Part shown: positions 30,593 through 39,605 of the stretch, in pieces
Layout of the letters: every line of letters starts with the position of its first letter
Numbering within the stretch: the first letter of the stretch is position 1
Assembly (NCBI GenBank): GCA_963930955.1
Contig: OZ006967.1
Location: forward strand, 2,480,001 to 2,544,000
From: Scatomonas sp963930955
GTDB lineage: Bacteria; Bacillota; Clostridia; Lachnospirales; Lachnospiraceae
Direction: 5' to 3'
DNA: 64,000 nucleotides
The notes under the pieces: generated by a model
Told to the model about the DNA's origin: nothing
Databases searched by the model: none
What the model saw: the letters and a program-made list of their open reading frames with translations, nothing else
Program-made: the position numbers and the translations under genes

Positions 30593-32616
30593 GATGCTTC
30601 TCCTTTCTTCACGGTTCTTGTTTTCTGAGGCTTTTTATAGTATATGGCCGCCGCGTCAAAACAGGCCTTCAGGGCACTCTGGTTTTTCAGCTGCCGCACA
30701 TTCAGGGTGTGCCTGGCCACAAAATGGTTCAGCTTCTGCATATATTCCTCTGTGGAGACGGTTCCCTCCGCCACGTAGGTAAGGCCCTTTTCCCAGCTGG
30801 CCGTCAGCTCCGGGTTCAGAAGGGGGCGGATGGAGGCGTTGACCACATCGAAGACCATTTCTCCCAGCTGGGTGGGGGTGATGATCTGGGTCTTTTTGTT
30901 CAGGGCCAGATATTTTATATGGAACAGCTTTTTCAGGATTTCCGCCCGGGTGGCGGATGTGCCGATGCCGCTGCCCTTGATCTGTTCCCGGAGCTCCTCG
31001 TCCTCAATGAGCTGGCCGGCGTTTTCCATGGCCAGGATCATGGACCCGGAATTGTACCGCTTGGGCGGGGAGGTCTCCCCTTCTTTGATCTGAAAGCCCT
31101 CCACCGGCAGGAGGCTTCCCTTCTTCAGTCCCGACAGGGCCTGGAGGAAGTCGGCGCCGCATAGGGTGTCCTCCTCCCCCTCCTCCTTTTTTCTGGTCTG
31201 AGGCAGGCCCGCCACTTTCAGATATCCCTCCTCCGCCAGCACCTTAAAGCCGGAGAAAAAGGACTCCTTTCCCATGCGTGAGACCAGGGAGATCTTCTGG
31301 TACACCGCCGGAGGATAAAAGATGCTCAGGAACCGCCGGACAATGGTGCCGTAGACCTTGGCCGAAAGCTCCGAAAGCCGGGGCAGATTCTGCAGCCCCT
31401 GGCCGGTGGGGATGATGGCGTAGTGGTCGGTGATCTGTTTGTCGTTGGTGTAGCGGCTCTTTCCGATGTTCCGGTAGGCTTCTTTTTCCAGGATCTCCGC
31501 AGCGAAGCCGGCGGCAGGCTCATACCGGGTCAGTCCCCGGATATTTTTCTGTATTTCTTTTGCCACTGCCGAGGACAGGACTCTGGCGTCGGTCCTGGGA
31601 TAAGTCACCAGTTTTTTCTCGTACAGCTCCTGGACCACCGACAGTGTCTGATCCGGGCTGATCTTATACAATTTCGAGCACTCGTTCTGCAGCTCCGCCA
31701 GGTTAAAGAGCAGTGGCGGATTTTTCAGCTCCTTTTTTTTCTCCGCCTTCTCCACTACAGCCTCCCGGGGAACCATGGCCTCCAGCTGCTTCACCAGACT
31801 CTGGGCATCCTCTTTTTTCTTAAATCCGTTTTCCTTATAGAGCAGGGGGGACTGAAAATACAGGCTGCCCTCCGCCGCCCTCCATTCCCCGTCAAAGGTC
31901 CTGCCGCCATAGTTCTGTTTGGCCAGCACCCGGTAGAAGGGGGTTTTCACAAAATTCCGGATCTCCCGCTCCCGGCGGACCACCATGCCCAGAACGCAGG
32001 TCATGACCCGGCCCACCGCCACCGCCTGGTATTTTCCTCCCAGGTAGCTGGAGACGGCATTCCCGTATTTCAAAGACAGGGCCCGGGAAAAGTTGATGCC
32101 CATCAGGTAATCCTCCTTGGCCCGCAGATAGGCGGAATCCGCCAGATGGTCGTAGTCGCTTAAGTCCCTGGCCTCCCGGATCCCCCGGAGGATCTCCTCC
32201 TGGGTCTGGGAGTCAATCCACACCCGCTTCTGCTGTTTCCCCCGGACCTTGGCCATCTGCGCCACCAGCCGGTAGATATATTCTCCCTCCCGTCCCGAGT
32301 CGGTGCAGACGTAGATGGTTTCCACATCCTCCCGGTGCAGCAGGCCGCTGACGATCTGAAACTGTTTTTTCACCGCCGGGATCACCTCGTACTGAAACTG
32401 CTCCGGCAGGAAGGGCAGAGTCTCAAAGCTCCATTTTTTATATTTTTCATCGTACTTTTCCGGATAGCTCATGGTTACCAGATGGCCCACGCACCAGGTG
32501 ACCAGGGAATGTTCCGATTCCAGATACCCGTCCCGCCGGGCCATGGTTTCCTTCAGGGCCTTGGCGAACTCCTGGGCCACGCTGGGCTTCTCCGCGATGT
32601 ACAAAGCTTTCGGCAT
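30589..32616 (-). CDS. topB: DNA topoisomerase III
   Basis: Type IA topoisomerase (about 675 residues) that decatenates or relaxes DNA by single-strand passage. The Toprim domain is at the N-terminus (LYIAEKPSVAQEFAKAL; CTDSGREGEYIYR), with the catalytic Tyr in VTYPRTDARVL. The C-terminus ends without zinc ribbons, as in other Firmicutes TopB. I take the ATG at 32616 (MPKALYIAEK, AGGGAGAAG upstream); 46 extra residues in the longer frame have no family match and cover the promoter. First gene of a small cluster with the hexapeptide protein. Confidence 0.93.
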   Translation of the reverse strand: MPKALYIAEKPSVAQEFAKALKETMARRDGYLESEHSLVTWCVGHLVTMSYPEKYDEKYKKWSFETLPFLPEQFQYEVIPAVKKQFQIVSGLLHREDVETIYVCTDSGREGEYIYRLVAQMAKVRGKQQKRVWIDSQTQEEILRGIREARDLSDYDHLADSAYLRAKEDYLMGINFSRALSLKYGNAVSSYLGGKYQAVAVGRVMTCVLGMVVRREREIRNFVKTPFYRVLAKQNYGGRTFDGEWRAAEGSLYFQSPLLYKENGFKKKEDAQSLVKQLEAMVPREAVVEKAEKKKELKNPPLLFNLAELQNECSKLYKISPDQTLSVVQELYEKKLVTYPRTDARVLSSAVAKEIQKNIRGLTRYEPAAGFAAEILEKEAYRNIGKSRYTNDKQITDHYAIIPTGQGLQNLPRLSELSAKVYGTIVRRFLSIFYPPAVYQKISLVSRMGKESFFSGFKVLAEEGYLKVAGLPQTRKKEEGEEDTLCGADFLQALSGLKKGSLLPVEGFQIKEGETSPPKRYNSGSMILAMENAGQLIEDEELREQIKGSGIGTSATRAEILKKLFHIKYLALNKKTQIITPTQLGEMVFDVVNASIRPLLNPELTASWEKGLTYVAEGTVSTEEYMQKLNHFVARHTLNVRQLKNQSALKACFDAAAIYYKKPQKTRTVKKGEAS

Positions 32617-32683
32617 ATTTCTTTCTTCTCCCTTACAGATGTTCCTTGCTGTCGGTTCCAGTATAACAGACTTTTGCCCGCAG

Positions 32684-32722
32684 AAAAAGACTGCTCCCGG
32701 GATTTTCATCCCGAAAGCAGCC
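32684..32722 (-). terminator. Terminator of the formate/nitrite channel gene
   Basis: Minus-strand stem GGCTGCT..CGGGAT / ATCCCG..AGCAGTC followed by TTTTT. It separates the channel gene from topB. Confidence 0.85.
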
Positions 32723-32756
32723 TTTTCTGTCGTTTCATGCTCCGGCAGGGGCATCT

Positions 32757-33512
32757 TTACTTGTCCGCGCTCATCTTGCGCAGGGGCAGAGCCAGCAGCA
32801 CAGCGCCTCCCACCATATTCCCAAGCGTCACAATCAGCATGGAGAACAGCATACTGGAGATGGATACGCCGGGCACCATAAAGCCCACAGCTGTAAACAG
32901 AGCCATGTTGGCGATGCAGTGCTCAAATCCGGCGATGACAAATCCGGAGATGCAGATGACGATCATCAGGAACTTGGCGGCCTCCTCCTTGCATTTGGTG
33001 CCGCAGGCCACAGCCAGGCACACAAAGAAGTTACAGAGCACAGCCCGGAAGAACATTTCCCCGGGAGCGATGGAAAGCTTGCCATCGATCATTCCCGCGA
33101 AAAAGTCTTTGGTTCCGGATCCTCCCGCCAGCACCCAGATGCCGGCGAACAGGAAGCATCCCACAAAGTTTCCGATGTAGCTGACAACCCAGACCTTTAC
33201 GGTCTGTCCCCAGGTAACTGCGTGGTCATAGGCCCCGAAGGCCATGACCAGGTTGTTCCCCGTAAACAGCTCGCTTCCGATAAATACGATCAGAAGCACG
33301 GCGATGGAGAACACCAGTCCCCCCAGGAATTTCCCCCATGCGGCGGAAGTGTCTGCGAACAGACTGTTTACCACGTTGCTGTAGATCATCGCCACGGCAA
33401 TGAAGAATCCTGCCATCATGGCCCGGATAAAATACTTGCCGGGATGATCCCGGAGCGTTGTCGCTTTGGCAACGGCGGCGTTTGAGAATTTTTTGACATC
33501 ATCAAACGGCAT
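32757..33512 (-). CDS. Formate/nitrite transporter (FNT) family channel
   Basis: 251-residue pentameric membrane channel for small monovalent anions (formate, nitrite, hydrosulfide). Six helices, with the FocA-like motifs GSELFTGNNLVMAFG and GFEHCIANMALF (the conserved pore His). The start at 33512 follows AAGGGGG; the longer frame reads back into the leader. It is monocistronic with its own promoter and terminator. In an anaerobic fermenter formate is the likely substrate; FNT subtype is not decided. Confidence 0.92.
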   Translation of the reverse strand: MPFDDVKKFSNAAVAKATTLRDHPGKYFIRAMMAGFFIAVAMIYSNVVNSLFADTSAAWGKFLGGLVFSIAVLLIVFIGSELFTGNNLVMAFGAYDHAVTWGQTVKVWVVSYIGNFVGCFLFAGIWVLAGGSGTKDFFAGMIDGKLSIAPGEMFFRAVLCNFFVCLAVACGTKCKEEAAKFLMIVICISGFVIAGFEHCIANMALFTAVGFMVPGVSISSMLFSMLIVTLGNMVGGAVLLALPLRKMSADK

Positions 33513-33569
33513 TTCATTTTCCCCCTTTTCGAGAAAACAAAAATAGTGGTTTCCGCTCACTATAGGGTT

Positions 33570-33598
33570 AGTCTAACACAGGACAGCCCATACTTCAA
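33570..33598 (-). promoter_or_regulatory. Promoter of the FNT channel gene
   Basis: TTGAAG (-35, 33593-33598), 17-base spacer, TAGACT (-10, 33570-33575) on the minus strand. Confidence 0.65.
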
Positions 33599-33637
33599 CC
33601 GATCCTGCCGGGATTTGTGTACGAAATCAAGTGCCTT

Positions 33638-34723
33638 TTATTTTGCCTGGATATATTCCTTTGCCACCAGGGTCTCCGCGCAGAGCACCGCTCCGCCGGC
33701 AGCTCCCCGGACGGTATTGTGGGAAAGGCCGATGAACTTCCAGTCGTAGATGGAATCCTCCCGCAGGCGTCCCACGGAAATGCCCATACCCTTTTCATAA
33801 TCCACATCCAGCTGTACCTGGGGACGGTTGTCCTCCTCCATGTAGCGGATGAAATGCTCCGGAGCGCTGGGCAGCTTCAGCTCCTGGGGAAGGCCTTTAA
33901 AGTTCACCATCTTTTCGATCAGCTGCTCCTTGGTGGGGTTCTTGCGGAATTTCACAAACACCGCGGCGGTATGGCCGTTGAGCACGGGAACACGGATGCA
34001 CTGGCAGGTGATCCGGGGTTCCTCCGCCTTGACGATGACGCCGTTTTCAATACGGCCCCAGAGCCTTAAGGGCTCCTGCTCGCTCTTTTCTTCCTCGCCG
34101 CCGATGTAGGGGATGATGTTCTCCACCATCTCCGGCCAGTCCTTAAAAGTTTTGCCTGCGCCGGAAATGGCCTGATAGGTGGTAGCCACTACCTCGTAGG
34201 GCTCAAATTCCTTCCAGGCGGTCAGCACCGGCGCGTAGCTCTGAATGGAACAGTTGGGTTTTACGGCAATAAAGCCTCTTGTGGTGCCCAGTCTCTTTTT
34301 CTGGAACTGGATCACGTCAAAGTGCTCCGGATTGATCTCCGGCACTACCATGGGCACATCCGGGGTCCAGCGGTGAGCGCTGTTGTTGGAGACCACCGGC
34401 GTCTCGGTTTTCGCGTACTCCTCCTCGATCTTCCGGATCTCGTCCTTGGACATATCAACAGCGGAGAATACAAAGTCCACAGTGGAAGCCACCTTCTCCA
34501 CCTCATTCACGTTCATGACCACCAGTTTTTTTACCGCCTCCGGCATGGGGGTAGTCATTTTCCAGCGGCCGCCTACCGCTTCCTCATAAGTTTTTCCCGC
34601 GCTCCTTGGGCTGGCCGCCACCGTTACCACTTCAAACCAGGGATGATTCTCCAGCAGGGAGATAAATCTCTGTCCCACCATGCCGGTGGCTCCCAGAATT
34701 CCGACTTTCAGCTTTTTTTCCAT
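33638..34723 (-). CDS. asd: Aspartate-semialdehyde dehydrogenase
   Basis: Reduces aspartyl phosphate to aspartate semialdehyde on the way to lysine, threonine, methionine and diaminopimelate. 361 residues; NADP-binding GATGMVGQRF at 10-19 and catalytic Cys in KPNCSIQSYAPVL. The sequence is of the archaeal/fungal-like Asd subtype (longer, with GFIAVKPNCS and EEPRITCQCIRVPVLNGHTA), common in Lachnospiraceae. Upstream it is separated from argH by about 110 bases that hold a weak promoter-like TATAGT; a T-box or riboswitch is not seen there. Confidence 0.94.
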   Translation of the reverse strand: MEKKLKVGILGATGMVGQRFISLLENHPWFEVVTVAASPRSAGKTYEEAVGGRWKMTTPMPEAVKKLVVMNVNEVEKVASTVDFVFSAVDMSKDEIRKIEEEYAKTETPVVSNNSAHRWTPDVPMVVPEINPEHFDVIQFQKKRLGTTRGFIAVKPNCSIQSYAPVLTAWKEFEPYEVVATTYQAISGAGKTFKDWPEMVENIIPYIGGEEEKSEQEPLRLWGRIENGVIVKAEEPRITCQCIRVPVLNGHTAAVFVKFRKNPTKEQLIEKMVNFKGLPQELKLPSAPEHFIRYMEEDNRPQVQLDVDYEKGMGISVGRLREDSIYDWKFIGLSHNTVRGAAGGAVLCAETLVAKEYIQAK

Positions 34724-34832
34724 TTTTCACTCCTCATTTCTGTGCAGTCTGCACCTTTTGTGTTTATGCCACGTACATTTGTGCGTCATATGTGTATACT
34801 ATACCAAGTGCACAAAAAATGCAACTGTTTTT

Positions 34833-36209
34833 TTATTCCGCCAGATACTTTTTATACTCCTCCAGCACCGGCTTCATAGCCTCCGCCCCGGGAGCCCCCA
34901 GGGTCATCCGTTTCTCCACGCAGGTCTTCATGCTGATGGCCTCGTAGATATCCTCCTGAAAAGCCGGGCAGAGCTTCTGATACTCTTCCAGAGGCAGCGC
35001 GTCCAGAGAGCAGTTTTTCTCAATACAGAGCAGCACCAGACGGCCGATGATGCCGTGGGCGTCCCGGAAAGGCACGCCCTTGCCCACCAGGTAATCGGCG
35101 GCGTCGGTGGCGTTGGTAAATCCGTTTTTGGCGGAAGCTTCCATAACGTCTCTGCGGAATTTCATGGTGGAGAGCATGCCTTCAAAAAGCGCCAGGCAGC
35201 CCTTTACCGTGTCGATGGCGTCAAAGGCCGGCTCCTTATCCTCCTGCATGTCCTTGTTGTAGGCCAGAGGCAGCCCTTTCATGGTGGTCAGCAGGGAGGT
35301 AAGGGCCCCGTAGACCCGTCCCGTCTTGCCCCGGACCAGTTCGGCAATATCCGGATTCTTTTTCTGGGGCATAATGGAGCTTCCGGTGCTGTAGGCATCG
35401 TCGATCTCCACGAACCGGTACTCGTTGGTGTTCCAGACAATGATCTCCTCGCAGAACCGGCTTAAATGCATCATAATGGTGGACAGGGCCGCCAGCAGCT
35501 CAATGACGTAATCCCGGTCGGAAACCGAGTCCATGCTGTTGCGGGTGGCTCCGTAAAAATCCAGCAGGGACGCCGTGTACTCCCGGTCCAGGGGATAGGT
35601 GGTCCCCGCCAGGGCTCCCGCTCCCAGAGGACAGTAGTTCATCCGCTCATAGATATCGTGCATTCTTCCCCGGTCCCGGCGGAACATTTCAAAGTATGCC
35701 CCCAGATGATGGGCCAGGGTCAGGGGCTGGGCTTTCTGCAGATGGGTAAAGCCCGGCATATAGGTGTGAAGGTTTTCCTCCATGATCCTTTCGATGGTGG
35801 TCAGCAGCTGCTTCAGCAGGCCGTCAATCTCTCCGATCTCGTCCCGGACGTACAGCTTCATATCCAGGGCCACCTGGTCGTTGCGGCTGCGGCCGGTGTG
35901 GAGCTTTTTGCCCACATCTCCGATGCGGTCAATGAGATTGGCCTCCACAAAGCTGTGAATGTCCTCGTACTCCTCCGTAATAGGCAGTTTTCCGCTTTCC
36001 ACATCCTCCAGGATCCCTTTCAGGCCATTCTCAATCTGACGGCCCTCCTCCTCCGTGAGGATTCCCTGCTTTGCCAGCATCTTTACGTGGGCCAGACTGC
36101 CCCGGATGTCCTGCCGGTAAAGCTTCCGGTCAAAGGTAATGGACGCGTTGAAATTGTAGACCAGCTGGTCTGTCTCCTTGGTGAATCTTCCTCCCCAAAG
36201 CTGTGCCAT
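34833..36209 (-). CDS. argH: Argininosuccinate lyase
   Basis: Last step of arginine synthesis: argininosuccinate to arginine and fumarate. 458 residues with the superfamily signature GSSIMPQKKNPDIAEL (about 282-297), the start LWGGRF and the HTGRSRNDQVALD block. Full length. argG is not adjacent. It follows queH by 16 bases on the same strand, probably in one transcript with the flippase-like gene. Confidence 0.96.
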   Translation of the reverse strand: MAQLWGGRFTKETDQLVYNFNASITFDRKLYRQDIRGSLAHVKMLAKQGILTEEEGRQIENGLKGILEDVESGKLPITEEYEDIHSFVEANLIDRIGDVGKKLHTGRSRNDQVALDMKLYVRDEIGEIDGLLKQLLTTIERIMEENLHTYMPGFTHLQKAQPLTLAHHLGAYFEMFRRDRGRMHDIYERMNYCPLGAGALAGTTYPLDREYTASLLDFYGATRNSMDSVSDRDYVIELLAALSTIMMHLSRFCEEIIVWNTNEYRFVEIDDAYSTGSSIMPQKKNPDIAELVRGKTGRVYGALTSLLTTMKGLPLAYNKDMQEDKEPAFDAIDTVKGCLALFEGMLSTMKFRRDVMEASAKNGFTNATDAADYLVGKGVPFRDAHGIIGRLVLLCIEKNCSLDALPLEEYQKLCPAFQEDIYEAISMKTCVEKRMTLGAPGAEAMKPVLEEYKKYLAE

Positions 36210-36225
36210 ATGATTTCCTCTCTTT

Positions 36226-36873
36226 CTATTGGTTGCGGGCAGCCGCCCGTTTTTCTCGTTCCTCCGCCTCTTTTCTGGAAAAGACGCAGCCGCAGTAATT
36301 CTGCCGGTACAGGCCGTACTCTCCGGACAGCTGGATGGACCGCCGGTATCCGTCCTTTTTCTTAAAATCCGAGACCAGGTAGGGAACCCCCGTCTCCTGC
36401 CCCAGGGCCAGGCCGATCTGGTTGAGCTTTTCCGCGTTTTTTAAGGGGCTGATGGTAAGGGTGGTGGTAAAATAATCCATTCCCAGCTCCGCCGCCTTCT
36501 CCGCCGCCTCCCGGATCCGCAGCTCGTAGCAGCGAAAACACCGCTCTCCCCCTTCCGGAATTTCCTCCATCCCCCGGACTGCTTCATAAAACCGGCTGTT
36601 GTCAAAGGGGCCTTCCGCGAAATCCACCGGATTCCCCAGGGGCATCTCCCGGATCAGCCGCCGCTGCTCCTCCACCCGGTGACGGTATTCCTCCTCCGGA
36701 TAAATATTGGGATTATAGTAAAAAACCGTGATCCGGAAATACCGGGACAGATATTCCAGCACGTAGCTGCTGCAGGGGGCGCAGCAGCTGTGGAGCAGCA
36801 GGGAGGGCGTCTTTTTTTCTTCCCTGAATTTTTCCAGGACTCCCTCCATCTCTTTCTGATAATTGCGCTTCAT
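36226..36873 (-). CDS. queH: Epoxyqueuosine reductase QueH
   Basis: Reduces epoxyqueuosine to queuosine in tRNA, the last step of Q synthesis; QueH replaces the cobalamin enzyme QueG in many bacteria. 215 residues with the metal-binding cysteine motifs HSCCAPCSSYVLEYL, CFRCYELR and YCGCVFS, plus YYNPNIYPEEEY. The start at 36873 overlaps the upstream membrane-protein stop (ATGA), with the longer frame rejected as an overlap. Together with the salvage operon near 12-14 kb, it shows the organism makes Q-modified tRNA. Confidence 0.9.
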   Translation of the reverse strand: MKRNYQKEMEGVLEKFREEKKTPSLLLHSCCAPCSSYVLEYLSRYFRITVFYYNPNIYPEEEYRHRVEEQRRLIREMPLGNPVDFAEGPFDNSRFYEAVRGMEEIPEGGERCFRCYELRIREAAEKAAELGMDYFTTTLTISPLKNAEKLNQIGLALGQETGVPYLVSDFKKKDGYRRSIQLSGEYGLYRQNYCGCVFSRKEAEEREKRAAARNQ

Positions 36874-37901
36874 TTTTTGTCCTTCCTCCGGCCGAAGCAG
36901 AAATGCCCAACAATGGTCAGCAGGGCACAGAGAAACAGTTCCACATAATAACTGATCCCCCGGCTCAGGACCATGCCCGGCAGCACCAGGGCCGGTCCGA
37001 AAACAGGGGCGAAAAGTCTCAGGAAAGTCCCTTCGCTGACGCCCATACCCCCCGGAAGGGGCAGCATATCCGCCGCCACGGAAATGGATGCCTGCAGGAT
37101 CAGCACCCTCCACAGGGAGGTGCCCGTAAGGCCAAAGGACCTGTATACAAACCAGGTGGCCCCGAACAGCACAAAACGCTGCAGAACAGACAACAGAAAA
37201 ATCAGGATCATCACCGGCACATGATCCTTAAAAAAAGCGGCGGTGGATTTGTACCGGTCCATTGCCTGGGCCAGATTCTCCACCCGTCCTTCCTTATGCT
37301 TCATAAAACCTTTTTTCTCCAGCCATCCCAGGCCTTTGATCATACCCTTCTTGGCCAGGGTGGGGTGAAAAATAAACAGGATCAGCAGAAAACAGAATCC
37401 GCTGTTCAAAAAAAGCCCCACGCCGAAAATCGGCAGCACTCCGTGAAAATATTCCCTCAGGATCCCCTGCCCGAAAATGATCAGGCCGAATCCCACCGCC
37501 ACCAGCACCAGCTTATACATCAGGGTGATCAGCAGCATCACCAGGGAAGAGACCGGAATGGGAATCTTTTCCTTTTTCATATAATAAATCTGCATGGGCG
37601 GACCTCCGCCGGCAAAGGGGGTAATATTCCCGAAAAAATAGCCTACGCCGGACAGCAGCAGGCACTTTCCAAGTCCCAGCTGCTGCCGGATCCTTCCCAT
37701 CATGATCCGGATGATCAGGGCTCCCAGAATAATAAATACCGCCACACAGAATACCGCCCCCAGAAGCCAGTGCCCGTCCGTTTCCATCATATGTGCTTTC
37801 AGGTCGCTGATATTCTCGCCCTTTAATACTCCTGCCAGGGTCAGAAGAAACACCGCTGCCAGAAATACCAGGTTGACAACCCTTTTCTTTTTATCTCTCA
37901 A
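36870..37901 (-). CDS. Flippase-like (lysylphosphatidylglycerol synthase TM region, UPF0104) membrane protein
   Basis: 343 residues with about eight membrane helices. Family blocks are GYFFGNITPFAGGGPPMQIYY (about 88-108) and SISVAADMLPLPGGMGVSEG (near 283), typical of the YbhN/MprF-N flippase-like domain. No cytoplasmic lysyl-transfer domain follows, so it is not a full MprF. Probable role in lipid or polymer-precursor translocation; substrate unknown. It overlaps queH by 4 bases and is divergent from the ABC importer pair. Confidence 0.87.
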   Translation of the reverse strand: MRDKKKRVVNLVFLAAVFLLTLAGVLKGENISDLKAHMMETDGHWLLGAVFCVAVFIILGALIIRIMMGRIRQQLGLGKCLLLSGVGYFFGNITPFAGGGPPMQIYYMKKEKIPIPVSSLVMLLITLMYKLVLVAVGFGLIIFGQGILREYFHGVLPIFGVGLFLNSGFCFLLILFIFHPTLAKKGMIKGLGWLEKKGFMKHKEGRVENLAQAMDRYKSTAAFFKDHVPVMILIFLLSVLQRFVLFGATWFVYRSFGLTGTSLWRVLILQASISVAADMLPLPGGMGVSEGTFLRLFAPVFGPALVLPGMVLSRGISYYVELFLCALLTIVGHFCFGRRKDKK

Positions 37902-37951
37902 AATCTCTCAGTCCTTCGTACGGGGCCAGGCCCCTCTTTCGTCCATTCCCT

Positions 37952-37980
37952 ATACTACCACAAAAAAAAGTCCGGGTAAA
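37952..37980 (-). promoter_or_regulatory. Putative promoter of the flippase-queH-argH transcript
   Basis: TTTACC (-35, 37975-37980), 17-base spacer, TAGTAT (-10, 37952-37957) with an extending TG. The spacer contains an eight-base T tract. Confidence 0.5.
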
Positions 37981-38047
37981 GCAGTCAATTTCTGACCTTT
38001 TTTCCCGGCCGTCATATTATAGACTATACTCCACTGGAGGTTGCCTC

Positions 38048-38818
38048 ATGGAATTACTGAAATTAGAACATGTTTCTCTGGCCTATCATACCCCGGCAGG
38101 GGAGACGCCTGCCCTGGAAGATATAAGCTTTTCTCTGGAACAGGGGGAATTTGCCGCCCTGGTAGGCCCCAGCGGCTGCGGAAAAAGTACCCTTCTGAAC
38201 CTGATCGACGGCCTACTCTCTCCGGAATCCGGCAAAATCCTTGTGCAGGGAAAACCGGCGGCGGATTCCAGACTGCATATGGGCTACATGCTCCAGAAAG
38301 ACCATCTTTTTGAATGGCGCACCATCTACCGCAACGTGGTTCTGGGCCTGGAGATCCAGCACAGACTGACTCCGGAAAACCTGGCCCGGGTGGATGCTAT
38401 GCTGGAAACCTACGGTCTGGCTCCTTTCCGGAATTCCCGGCCTTCGGAGCTGTCCGGAGGTATGCGCCAGCGGGCTGCCCTGATCCGTACCCTGGCCCTG
38501 GATCCTTCTCTTCTGCTGCTGGATGAGCCCTTTTCCGCCCTGGACTATCAGACCCGTCTCCAGGTGGCGGACGACATCGGCCAGATCATCCGCCGGGAAC
38601 AGAAGACGGCGCTGCTGGTTACCCACGATATCGGGGAGGCCATCAGCATGGCGGACCGGGTGCTGGTCCTTTCTCCCCGTCCTGCCAGGATCCGCCGGGT
38701 GATCCCCATCGAGCTGGGAATCCCGGACCGGACTCCGCTCCGCTCCCGGGAGGCCCCGGAGTTCAAAACCTATTTTAATCTGATCTGGAAGGAGCTGAAC
38801 AGCCATGAAAAAGACTAG
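38048..38818 (+). CDS. ABC transporter ATP-binding protein (nitrate/sulfonate/taurine type)
   Basis: 256-residue ATPase of the NitT/TauT family (SsuB/TauB/ThiZ-like). Walker A GPSGCGKST, signature LSGGMRQR, Walker B LLLLDEPFSALD, H-loop LVTHD. It overlaps the permease gene by 14 bases. No substrate-binding protein gene is adjacent in either direction, so the pair is incomplete at this locus. Candidate substrates for the family are sulfonates, thiamine precursor (HMP), riboflavin or nitrate; nothing here decides. Confidence 0.9.
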   Translation: MELLKLEHVSLAYHTPAGETPALEDISFSLEQGEFAALVGPSGCGKSTLLNLIDGLLSPESGKILVQGKPAADSRLHMGYMLQKDHLFEWRTIYRNVVLGLEIQHRLTPENLARVDAMLETYGLAPFRNSRPSELSGGMRQRAALIRTLALDPSLLLLDEPFSALDYQTRLQVADDIGQIIRREQKTALLVTHDIGEAISMADRVLVLSPRPARIRRVIPIELGIPDRTPLRSREAPEFKTYFNLIWKELNSHEKD

Positions 38819-39605
38819 CGCCCAGGAGGAATTTCTGAAAAAACTGCAGCGGCAGCGACGCCGGGTAACTGCCCTGCGTCTTCTTATTTTCGTGTCTTTT
38901 TTGCTGCTCTGGGAAGCGTCCGCCCGCCTGGGCTGGATTGATTCTTTTATATTCAGCAGTCCCTCTGATCTGGCCCGGACCTTCTGTCAGATGCTTTCCG
39001 GCCAGGACCTGGGGACGCATGTGGCCATCACCCTGGGAGAGACCCTTCTGAGTTTCCTGCTGGTAATGGTTCTTTCCCTGGCAGCCGCCGTAGCTCTCTG
39101 GCTGTTTCCGGGCTTTGCAAGGGTATCGGAGCCTTATCTGGTAGTGCTCAACAGCCTGCCTAAATCCGCCCTGGCTCCTCTGCTCATTGTCTGGCTGGGC
39201 GCAAATGTCCGCACCATTATTGTGGCCGGCATGTCCGTGGCCCTTTTCGGTTCTATGATCAGTCTCTACGCCGGGTTCCGGGCTGTGGATCCGGATATGC
39301 TCAAGCTGATCCGCACCCTGGGAGGCGGCAGGAGGGCAGTCCTTGGGAAAGCCCTCCTGCCCGCCTCGGTTCCCTATCTGATCAGCACTTTTAAGGTGAA
39401 CATCGGCCTCTGCCTGGTGGGCGTGGTCATCGGAGAGTTTATCGGGGCAAGAAAAGGCCTGGGATACCTGATCATTTACGGCTCCCAGGTCTTTAAGCTG
39501 AATATGGTCATTCTCTCCATTTCCATCCTCTGTCTCATTGCCGCGGTTCTTTACGGTCTTCTGGGGATTCTGGAAAAGAGATACCTGAAGCGGAGGGCCG
39601 GGTAA
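38805..39605 (+). CDS. ABC transporter permease (nitrate/sulfonate/taurine type)
   Basis: 266-residue permease of the BPD_transp_1 class with about six helices. The EAA-type loop is LIRTLGGGRRAVLGKALLPASVPYL, split by helices, and the NSLPKSALAPLLIVWLG segment is typical of SsuC/TauC/ThiX. The start lies inside the ATPase 3' end. Its last 71 bases overlap the larE 3' end on the other strand. Substrate unknown. Confidence 0.9.
   Translation: MKKTSAQEEFLKKLQRQRRRVTALRLLIFVSFLLLWEASARLGWIDSFIFSSPSDLARTFCQMLSGQDLGTHVAITLGETLLSFLLVMVLSLAAAVALWLFPGFARVSEPYLVVLNSLPKSALAPLLIVWLGANVRTIIVAGMSVALFGSMISLYAGFRAVDPDMLKLIRTLGGGRRAVLGKALLPASVPYLISTFKVNIGLCLVGVVIGEFIGARKGLGYLIIYGSQVFKLNMVILSISILCLIAAVLYGLLGILEKRYLKRRAG

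Noticed and set aside
32617..32754. 46-residue N-terminal extension of TopB
   Set aside because: Covers the FNT terminator and the region upstream of the ribosome binding site; TopB homologues start at MPKALYIAEK.
34724..34832. T-box or riboswitch upstream of asd
   Set aside because: No T-box sequence or L-box blocks are present, only a short GTGCAG/CTGCAC palindrome and a weak -10.
36874..37113. Longer N-terminus for QueH
   Set aside because: It would overlap the flippase-like gene by about 240 bases; the family starts near MKRNYQKEMEG, and the ATGA overlap supports 36873.
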